Position numbers and translations under genes: made by a program | Notes under the pieces: generated by a model | Database searches by the model: none | What the model was told of the DNA's origin: nothing | The model's input: the letters and a program-made list of their open reading frames with translations, nothing else | NCBI GenBank assembly: GCA_017311185.1 | Contig: JAESUZ010004517.1 | Coordinates: 124,001-188,000 of the forward strand | From: Proteles cristata cristata | Lineage: Eukaryota > Chordata > Mammalia > Carnivora > Hyaenidae | DNA: 64,000 nucleotides | Direction of reading: 5' to 3' | Shown here: one piece after another, positions 55,757 through 64,000 of the stretch | Numbering within the stretch: the stretch's first letter is position 1 | Layout of the letters: each line of letters opens with the position of its first letter

Positions 55757-56000
55757 AATTTCCTGGTAGATTAAAGAACTAATTGAAAAAACATAGAAAA
55801 AATGTAAGAAAATGTGTTTGTTTTGTTTTGTTTGTTTTTACACTTTTATTTTTTATTTTTATTTTTTTTAATAGTTTTGTGTCAAGTTGGTTTCCATATA
55901 ACACCAGAGCTCATCCCAACAAGTGCCCTCCCCCGTCACCCTCTTCCACTCTTCCACACCCCCATCAACCCTCAATTTGCTCTCAGCATTCAAGAATCTA

Positions 56001-56227
56001 GGGGCGCCTGGGTGGCTTAGTCGGTTAAGCGTCCGACTTTCGCTTAGGTCATGATCTCGCGGTTCGTGGGTTCGAGCCCCGCGTCGGGCTCTGTGCTGAC
56101 TGCCAGCCCAGAGCCTGGAGCCTGTTTCAGTCTGTGACTCCCTCTCTCTCTGACCCTCCCCTGCTCACGCTGTCTCTCTCTCTCTCCTAGAAATAAATAA
56201 AACATTAAAAAAAAGTTTAAAAGAAAA
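56001..56227 (+). mobile_element. CAN-SINE in the long L1
   Basis: Full-length plus-strand copy with intact A- and B-box-like words. The host L1 word …CATTCAAGAATCT / AGAATCTCTCACGG… is split by it, with AGAATCT on both sides. Confidence 0.93.
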
Positions 56228-56474
56228 AAGAATCTCTCACGGTTTGCCTCCCTCCCTCTCCCCAACTATTTTTCCCCTTCTCCTCCCCTATGGTCCTCTG
56301 TTAAGTTCCTCCTAATCCGCATATATGTGAAAATATATAGTATCTGTCCTCTGCCTGACTTATTTCACTCAGCATAACACCTTCAAGTTCCATCCATGTT
56401 GCTACACGTGGCCAGATTTCATTATTTCTCATTGGCATGTAGTATTCCATTGTATAGATAAACCATATCTTCTT

Positions 56475-56698
56475 TTAAAAACTTTTTTTAACGTTTTATT
56501 TATTTATGAGAGACAGAGAGACACAGTGTGAACAGGAGAGGGTCAGAGAGAGAGGGAGACACAGAATCTGAAACAGGCTCCGGGCTCTGAGTTGGCTGTC
56601 AGCACAGAGCCCGACACGGGGCTCCAACCCATGAACCGTGAGATCATGACCTGAGCTGAAGTCAGGCGCTTAACCGACTGAGCCACCCAGGTGTTCCA
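56475..56698 (-). mobile_element. CAN-SINE in the long L1
   Basis: Full-length minus-strand copy. Target duplication AACCATATCTTCTT (56461-56474) and AACCAAATCTTCTT (56699-56712). Confidence 0.93.
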
Positions 56699-56765
56699 AA
56701 CCAAATCTTCTTGATCCACTTGTCAGTTGATAGACACTTAGGCTCTTTTCATGTTTTGGCTATTA

Positions 56766-57118
56766 TTTTAAATAGTTTATTGTCAAGTTGGTTTCCATAT
56801 AACACCCAGCTCTCATACTCACAAGTGCCCTCCTCCATACACATCAACCCCCTTCCCTCTCCTTCACACCCATCATCCCTCAGTATGTTCTCAGCATTCA
56901 AGAGACTCTCATGGTTTGCCTCCCTCCCTCTCCCCAACTATTTTCCCCTTCTTCTCCCCCATGGTCCTCCGTTAAGTTCTTCCTAAGCTACCTATATGTG
57001 AAAACGTATGGTATCTGTCCTTCTCTGCCTGACTTATTTCGCTCAGCATAACAACCTCAAGTTCCATCCATGTTGCTCCAAATAGCCAGATTTCATTCTT
57101 TCTCATCCCCATGTAGTA
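56766..57118 (-). mobile_element. L1 3' end nested in the long L1
   Basis: Same orientation as its host. Target duplication TTTTGGCTATTA at 56754-56765 and 57119-57130, an exact match. Group A tail. Confidence 0.93.
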
Positions 57119-57829
57119 TTTTGGCTATTACTGAGAGTGCTGCTATGAACATAGAGGTACATGTCCCCTATGCATCAGCACTCCTGTATCGCTTGGGTAA
57201 ATTCCTAGCAGTACTATTGCTGGGTCATAGGGAGTTCTATTGTTAATTTTTTGAGGAACCTCCACACTGTTTTCCAGGGGGGCTGCACCAGTTTACATTT
57301 CTACCAACAGTGTAGGAGGGTGCCCATTTCTCCACATCTTCGCCAGCATCTAGTCTCCTGATTTGCTCATTTTAGTCACTCTGACAAGCGTGAGGTGGTA
57401 TCTCAGTGTGGTTTTGATTTGTATTACTCTGATGATGAGGGACACTGAGCAATGTTTCATCTGGATGTCCTCTTTGGAGAAGTGTCTGTTTATATCGTCT
57501 GCCCATTTCTTCAGTGGATTATTTGTTTTTCAGATGTGGATCTTGGTGAGTTCTTTATAGATTTTGGATACTAGTCCTTTATCTGATATGTCATTTGCAA
57601 CTATCTTTTCGCATTCCATTGGTTGTCTATTAGTTTTATGGCTTGTTTTCTTTGAGGTGCAGAATATTTTAATCTTCATGAGGTCCCAATGGTTCATTTT
57701 TGCTCTTGATTTCATTGCCTTTGGAGATGTGTGAAGGAAAAATTTCTGTGGTTGAGATCAAGGATGTTGTTCCCTACTGTCTCCTCTAGGGTTTGGATGG
57801 TTTCCTGTCTCACATTCATGTTCTGTCAT

Positions 57830-58324
57830 CTATTTTGAGTTTATTTTTGTGTATGGTGTAAGGAAGTGGTCCAGTTTTATTCTTTTGCATGTTGCTGTCC
57901 AGGTCTCCCAGCACTCTCTGTTGAAGAGGCTGTCTTTTTTCCATTGGATACTCTTTCCTGCTTTGTCAAAGATTAGTTGGCCATACATTTGTGTGACCAA
58001 TTCTGAGTTCTCAGTTCTATTCCATCGGTCTATGTGTCTGTTTCTGTGCCAATACCATACTGTCTTGATGATTACAGCTTTGTAGTAGTGGCTCAAGTCT
58101 GGGATTGTGATGCCTCCCATTTTGGTTTTCTTCTTCAATATTACTTTGGCTATTTGGGGTCTTTTGTGGTTCCATACAAATTTTAGAATAGTTTGTTCTA
58201 GGTTTGAAAACAATGCTGGTGCAATTTTGATTGGGATTGCGTTGAATGTGTAGATTGCTTTGGGTAGTAATGACATTTTAACAGTATTATTCTTCTGATC
58301 CATGAGCATGGAATATTTTTCCAT
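57830..58324 (-). pseudogene. L1 ORF2 C-terminal remnant
   Basis: A 164-codon frame reading [20 protein letters not shown] … [20 protein letters not shown] … [20 protein letters not shown]. It lies downstream of the RT domain and is cut by stops on both sides. Confidence 0.88.
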
Positions 58325-58497
58325 TTATTGTGTCTTCTTCATTTTGCTTCATAAGTTTTCTATAGTTTTCAGCATATAGATTTTTTATATCTTTGGTTAG
58401 GTATTTTATGGGTTTTTTGTGCAGTTGTGAGTGGGATCAGTTTCTTGATTTCTCTTTTTGTTGCTTCATTATTGCTGTATAAAAATGCAACCAATTT

Positions 58498-59100
58498 CTA
58501 TACATTGGTTTTGTACTCTGCGACTTTGCTGAATTCATGGATCAGTTCTAATAGGCTTCTGGTGGAGTCTGTAGGGTTTTCCATGTGTAGTATCATGTAG
58601 TCTGTGAAAAGTGAAAGTTTGACTTCTTCTTTGTCAATTCTGATGCCTTTTATTTCCTTTTGTTGTCTGATGGCTGATGCAAGGACTTCCAGCACTGTGT
58701 TAAACAACAGTGGTGAGAGTGGACATCCCTGTCGTGTTCCTTATCTCAGGGGAAGAGCTCTCAGTTGTTCCCCATTGAGGATGATATTAGCTGTGGGTTC
58801 CTCATAAATGGCTTTTATGATGTTTAAGTAATTTCCATTCATCCCGACTTTCTTGAAGGTTCTTTATTAAGAATGCTGTATTTTGTCAAATGCCTTTTCT
58901 GCATCTATCGACAGGATTATATGGTTTTTATCTTTTCTTTTGTTAATGTTATGTATCACACTGATTGATTTGCAAATATAGAACCAGCCCTGTAACCCAG
59001 GAATGAATCCCACTGGATATTGGTGGATAATTCTTTTTATATGCTGTTGAATTCGATTTGCTAGTATCTTGTGGAGGATTTTTGCATCTGTGTTCATCAA
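58498..59100 (-). pseudogene. L1 ORF2 reverse transcriptase remnant, dead active site
   Basis: Two broken frames cover the RT palm: [14 protein letters not shown] (58867-59100) and [15 protein letters not shown] (58498-58707). The latter is the FADD box, read here as FTDY, so the second catalytic aspartate is a tyrosine. Confidence 0.88.
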
Positions 59101-59790
59101 GGATATTTGCCTCTAATTCTTTTTTTTTGGCTAGGTCTCTGTCTGGTTTGGGAATCACGGTGGTGCTGGCTTCATAGAATGAGTCCTGAAGTTTTCCTTC
59201 CATTTCTGTTTTTTGGACCAGCTTGAGAAGAATGGGTATTAACTCTGAGATAAATGTCCTGTAGATTTCCCCAGGGAAGACGTCTGGCCCTGGGCTCTTA
59301 TTTGTTGGGAGATTTTGATAAAGGATTCAATTTTTTCACTAGTTATGGGTCTATTCATATTTTCTACCTCTTCCTGTTTGAATTTTGGTAGTGAGTATGT
59401 TTTTAGAAATGTGTCCATTTCTTCTAAGTTGTCCAGTTTGTTGACATATAATTTATCATAGTATTCCTTGATAATTGCTTGTATTTCTGAAGGATTGGTT
59501 GTAAGAAATCCATTATCTCTCGTGATTTTGTCTATTTGCTTCTTTTCTTTTTGAGACCTCTGCTAGAGTTTTATCATTTTTTTCCCAAAAAACAACTCTT
59601 GGGTTCATTGATCTGTTCAACTGGTTTTTTTAAATTCTATATTGTTTATTTCTATCCTGAAATATATTTCTTCTCTTCTTTTGCTGGTTTTGGGACGTTC
59701 TTGCTGCTCTGCTTCTAGTTCTTTTAAGTGAGTTGATAGATTTTGTGTTTGCACTTTTCCTGGTTTCTTGAAATAGGCCTGGAAAACAAT

Positions 59791-60528
59791 TTACTGTCCT
59801 CTTAGGACTGCATTTGCCACATCCCGAAGAGTTTGGATTGCTGTATTTTCATTTTCATTTATTTCCTTATATTTTTTAATTTCTTCTCTAATTGCCTGAT
59901 TGGTCCATTCATTCTTTAGTAGGGTGCTCTTTAACGTCCATGTTTTTGAAGGTTTTCTAGACTTCTTCCTGTGATTGATTTCAAGTTTCATAGCATTGTG
60001 ATCTGAAAGTGTGCATGGTATGACCTCAATTCTTTTATATTTATTGAGAGCTGCTTTATGATCCAGTATGTGATCTATCTTGGAGAATGTACCATGCACA
60101 CTTGAGAGAAAAGTGAATTCCATAGCCTCAGGATGTAGAGTTCTAAATATATCTATCATGCCCATCTGGTCCAATGTGTCTTTCAGGTACATTTTTTCTT
60201 TAGTGATTTTCTGTCTAGTTGATCTATCCATTGCTGTACGTGGAGTATTAACATCCCCTGCAATTACCACATTCTTGTCAATAAGATTGTTTCTGTTTGT
60301 GATTAGTTGTTTCATGTATTTGGGTTCTCCTGAATTCAGTGCATAGACATTTATAATTGTTAGCTCTTCATGATGGATAGACTCTGTAATTATTATATAA
60401 CACCCTTCTTCATCTATTGTTACTGCCTTAATTTTAAAGTCCAGTTTGTCTGATATAAGTATTGCTACTACAGGTTTCTTTTGACTTCCAGTTGCATGAT
60501 ATGTATTTCCCCCTCCCCTCACTTTCAA
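59791..60528 (-). pseudogene. L1 ORF2 endonuclease remnant
   Basis: A 245-codon frame over the AP-like endonuclease: ELTIINVYALNSGEPKYMKQ, then VIAGDVNTPRTAMDRSTRQK (the usual GDFN reads GDVN; Asp and Asn are kept), FSKIDHILDHKAALNKYKR, and LSDHNAMKLEINHRKK with the catalytic SDH intact. The N-terminal catalytic Glu region lies outside this frame: ORF2 start words (GLNAPIKRHRITEWI) are found at 60593-60640 in another frame, so a frameshift separates them. Confidence 0.9.
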
Positions 60529-61040
60529 TAAGTAGGTGCCCTTAGGTCCAAAAATAATCTTTGGTAGACAGCAAATAGATGGATCTTTTTTTTTAAATCC
60601 ATTCTGTTATCCTATGCCTTTTGATTGGAGCATTTAGCCCTTTTACATTCGGTGCTTTATTGAATAATATGAGTTTAGAGCCATTGGGTTCTCTGTAGGA
60701 TTCATGCTTGTAGTGGTGTCTCTGATACTTTTTGTTCCTTACATTTCCCCGATAGAGTCCCTCTTTGGATTTCTTGTAGGGCTGCTTTAGTGGTGATGAA
60801 TTCTTTTTTTTTTTTTTTTCTGGGAAAACCTTTATCTCTCCTTTTATTCTCAATGACAGGCTTGCTGAATCATGGATTCTTAGCTGTATATTTTTTCATC
60901 ACATTGCAGATTTCCTGCTATCCCTTTCTGGCCTGCCAAGTTTCAGTAGATAGGTCTCCAACCACCCTAATAGGTTTCCCTTCGTATGTCTGGGCCCTTT
61001 TATCCCTAGCTGCTTTCAGAATTTTTCTTTGTCCATATAT

Positions 61041-61265
61041 ATTTTTTTAAATGTTTTATTTATTTCTAGGAGAGAGAGAGAGAGAGAGAGACAGCGTGAG
61101 CAGGGGAGGGTCAGAGAGAGAGGGAGATACAGACTCTGAAATAGGCTCCAGGGTCTGAGCTGGCAGTCAGCACAGAGCCCGACGCGGCGCTCGAACCCAC
61201 CAACCGCGAGATCATGACTTAAGCGAAAGTCGGACGCTAAACCGACTAAGCCACCCAGGCGCCCC
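61041..61265 (-). mobile_element. CAN-SINE in the long L1
   Basis: Full-length minus-strand copy. Target duplication TTTGTCCATATAT at 61028-61040 and 61266-61278, an exact match. Confidence 0.94.
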
Positions 61266-61485
61266 TTTGTCCATATATTTTGCCATTTTCACTATGGTAT
61301 GTCATTCAGAAGATCGATTCAAGTTACATCTCAGGGGAGTTGTCTGTGCCTCTTGGATGTCAATGTCTGTTTTCTTCCCCAGATTGGGGAAGTTCTCAGC
61401 TATAATTTGTTCAAGTACTTTTTCAAGCCCCTTTGTTTCTCCCTCCTTCTGGAATTCCGATGATATGGATATTGTTCCATTTGAT

Positions 61486-61694
61486 CTGCTCTGTTTCCGA
61501 CCTGGGCCGATTCACCCCTCCTTAGGCAACATGGTGGTCCCCCGCTCCCGGGAGGTCACCATATTGATGCTGAATTTAATGCGGACACCCAATCGGCATA
61601 GTGCACTACAGCCCAGAACTCCTGGGCTCAAGCGATCGTCCTGCCTCAGCCTCCCGAGTAGCTGGGACAACAGGCGCGTGCCACAGCGCCGGCA
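61486..61694 (-). pseudogene. RN7SL pseudogene: 7SL (SRP) RNA retrocopy, 3'-truncated
   Basis: On the minus strand this follows 7SL RNA from its 5' end: GCCGGCGCTGTGGCACGCGC, then CCCAGCTACTCGGGAGGCTG (Alu domain), then GGTGACCTCCCGGGAGCGGG and GGTCGGAAACAGAGCAG (S domain). It stops there, missing about the last 80-90 bases, with no A tail. An 18-base target duplication (61468-61485, 61695-61712, two mismatches) encloses it. 7SL is the scaffold RNA of the signal recognition particle; this copy lacks the 3' half of the Alu-domain pairing and should be inert. Confidence 0.93.
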
Positions 61695-62234
61695 GATATT
61701 GCTCTATTTGATTGCATCACTCATTTCTCCAATTCTCCTTTCAATCACTCATTTCTCCGATTCTTTCGTGCTCCTGGATCAGTTTATCTCTCTTTTTCTC
61801 AGTTTCCTCTTTTTCTAGAATTGTGTCTTCTAATTCACCTATTTCCTCTGCCTCTTCAATCTGTGTAGTGGCTACCTCCAATTTATTATGCACCTCATTG
61901 AGAGCATTTTAATTTCATAGCAAGTATTTTCAAGTTCCCTAATCTTTGTAGCAGTAGTGTGTCTGGCATCTTCCATGCCTTTTTCAAACCCAGCAATTAA
62001 ATTATGACAGTTGTTCTAAATTCTTGGTCAGTTATGTTGCTTATATCTGTTTTGAGTAATTCTTTAGCTGTGACTTCTTGGAGTTTCCTTAGAGGAGAGT
62101 TCATCTGTTTTGTCATTTTGGATAGCTTTCTGTTGCCTGTAAGTTTTTTTGTTTTTGTTTTTTTCCCCCTTATTCTGTTACTTTTATTATTTTTTCACAC
62201 TAGATAGTATTTTATTTTATTTTTTATTTTTATT

Positions 62235-62460
62235 TTTTAAAAATACTTTATTGTCAGGTTGGTTTCCATATTACATCCAGTGCTCATCCACACAAGTGCA
62301 CCCTCTATGTTCTTCTCCTCCCTTTGTCGCCACACCCATCAGTCCTTAGTTTGTTCTCAGCATTCAAGAGTCTCTCATGGTTTGCCTCTCTCCCTTTCCC
62401 TCACCATTTCTCCCCTTCTTCTCCCCCATGGTCCTCCGTTAAGTTCCTCCTAATCCTCCT
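62235..62460 (-). mobile_element. L1 3' end, antisense, cut by the next L1
   Basis: T-rich tail, TTTATTGTCAGGTTGGTTTC through AAGTTCCTCCTAATCCTCCT, where the next antisense L1 begins. Its continuation, if any, would be beyond the window. Confidence 0.88.
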
Positions 62461-64000
62461 TTTTTTTTTTTTTTACAAATAGATTATTGTCAAATTAGTT
62501 TCCACATAACACCCAGTGCTCATCCCCACAAGTGCCCTCCTCCATGCCCACCCCTCCTCCCCCCACATCCACCAGTCCTCAGTTTTTGTCAGCATTCAAG
62601 AGTCTCTCATGGTTTGCCTCTCCCCCTTTCCCCCACCATTTCCGCCCTTCTTCTCCCCCTTGGTCCTCTGTTAAGCTCCTCCTAATCCTCCTATACGTGC
62701 AAACATATGATATTTGTCCTTCTCTGCCTGACTTATTTCGCTCAGCATAACACCCTCAAGGTCCATGCATGTTGCTACACATGGCAGGATTTCATTCTTT
62801 CTCATTGCCATGTAGTATTCCATCGTATAGATAAACCACATCTTCTTGATCCATTCGTCCGTTGATGGACACTTAGGCTCTTTCCATGTTTTGGCTATTG
62901 TTGAGAGTGCTGCTATGAACATTGGTGTAAATTGCTCCTATGGATCAGCACTCCTATATACCTTGGGTTAATTCCTAGCAGTGCTATTGCTGGGTCATAG
63001 GGGAGTTCTATTGTTATTTTTTTGAGGAACCTCCACACTGTTTTCTAGAGGGGCTGCACCAGTTTACATTCCCATCAACCGTGTAGGAGGGTGCCCATTT
63101 CTCCACATCTTTGCCAGCATCTAGAGTTCTCTGATTTGCTCATTTTAGCCACTCTGACTGGCGTGAGGTGGTATCTCAATGTGGTTTTGATTTGTATTTC
63201 CCTGATGAGGAGGGATGCTGAGCATCGTTTCATGTGTCTGTTGGCCATCTGGATGACCTCTTTGGAGAAGTGTCTGTTCATGTCTTCTGCCCATTTCTTT
63301 ATTGGGTTGTTTGTTTTTCAGGTGTGGAGTTTGGTGAATTCCTTATAGATTTTGGATATTAATCCTTTATCTGATATGTCATTTGCAACTATCTTTTCCC
63401 ATTCCGTTGGCTGCCTGTTAGTTTTGTGGATTGTTTCCTTTGCTGTGCAGAAGCTTTTAATCTTGATGAGGTCCCAATAGTTCATTTTTGCTCTTGTTTC
63501 CCTTGCTTTTGGGAACGTGTCAAGTAAGAAGTTGCTGTGGTGGAGGTCAAGGAGGTAGTTTCCTGCTTCTCCTCTAGGGTTTTGATGGTTTCCTGTGTCA
63601 TGTTCAGGTCCTTTATCCATTTTGAGTTTATTTTGGTGTATGCTGTGAGAAATTCATCTAGTTTCAATCTTCTGCATATTGCTGCCCAGTTCTCCCAACA
63701 CCATCTGTTAAAGAGGCTGTCTTTTATCCATTGGATGTTCTTTCCTGCTTTGTCAAAGATTAGTTGGATGTATACCTATGGGTCCAGCTCTGAGTTTTCA
63801 ATTCTATTCCATTGGTCTATGTGTTTTTGTGCCAATACCATACTGTCTTGATGATGACAGCTTTGTAGTAGAAGCTAAAGTCTGGGATGGTGATACCTCC
63901 CGTTTTGGTTTTATTATTCAGTATTACTTTGGCTATTCGGGGTCTTTTGTGGTTCCATACAAATTTTAGGGTAGTCTGTTCTAGTTTTGAGAAGTATGCT
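62461..64000 (-). mobile_element. L1, antisense, runs off the window
   Basis: T run (62459-62475), group B 3'UTR, then ORF2 read backwards (for example KYHMFARIGGLGGA at the C-terminus, and frames at 63075-63281 and 63318-63620). At the window end it is still within ORF2 downstream of the RT domain. Confidence 0.93.

Larger units (their letters stand above)
55855..62210 (-). mobile_element. Long antisense L1 broken by five insertions
   Basis: Its own segments are 55870-56000, 56228-56474, 56699-56765, 57119-61040, 61266-61485 and 61695 to about 62210. Together they cover the 3'UTR, all of ORF2 (with endonuclease) and most of ORF1, so it was close to full length. The insertions, in order, are a SINE, a SINE, an L1 tail, a SINE and a 7SL copy. 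Confidence 0.9.

Noticed and set aside
62508..62750. Pro/Ser-rich frames of the type MPSSMPTPPPPTSTSPQF, repeated many times in the window
   Set aside because: They are the translated antisense of the G-rich L1 3'UTR, recurring at every L1 tail.

Overview
The window is nuclear DNA of a carnivoran mammal, most likely a feliform (cat-like) carnivore. The evidence is the roughly 25 tRNA-derived CAN-type SINEs, each with a tRNA-like head carrying the B-box core GGTTCGAGCCC, a CT-rich body and an A-rich tail. Carnivoran LINE-1 3' ends occur many times, and two intact mammalian olfactory receptor genes are present. The L1 3' ends close with AATAAACTATTTGTAAAA, which does not match my memory of the domestic cat L1 end, so a non-felid feliform is possible; I cannot name the species.

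Only two protein-coding genes can be supported. They are single-exon-coding class II olfactory receptors of subfamily OR2V: an OR2V2-like gene on the minus strand (21621-22568) and an OR2V1-like gene on the plus strand (44128-45075). They point away from each other, and they lie in the outer parts of two inverted homologous arms (about 21.5-30.7 kb and 38.2-45.3 kb). The arms share non-repetitive sequence and the same old L2 fragments but not the younger SINE and L1 insertions. The gene pair therefore arose by an old inverted segmental duplication, and each arm supplies a paralogous empty site for insertions in the other.

Layout: 0-9.5 kb holds LTR-like remnants and SINEs. 10.6-14.8 kb is a pile of old and young L1 pieces, including a site hit twice by insertions and a 5'-inverted L1. 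15-21.5 kb is mostly unique sequence with SINEs. 21.5-30.7 kb is the left OR arm. 30.7-38.2 kb is the spacer, with L1 5' half (ORF1/5'UTR), an MLT1-like LTR and L1 tails. 38.2-45.3 kb is the right OR arm. 45.7-52.2 kb is L1, including a head-to-head pair and an unidentified polyadenylated retrocopy. 52.2-54.9 kb is unique. 54.9-64 kb is a twin-primed L1, then one long antisense L1 broken by five later insertions (two SINEs in its 3' part, an L1, a third SINE and a 3'-truncated 7SL RNA copy), then two more L1s, the last running off the window.

I saw no CRISPR array, operon, phage or other prokaryotic feature, and no new defence or metabolic system. The interest lies in the OR2V inverted duplication and in unusually clear records of L1-driven events: twin priming, 3' transduction, reuse of one target site, template-switch-like chimeras and a 7SL retrocopy.
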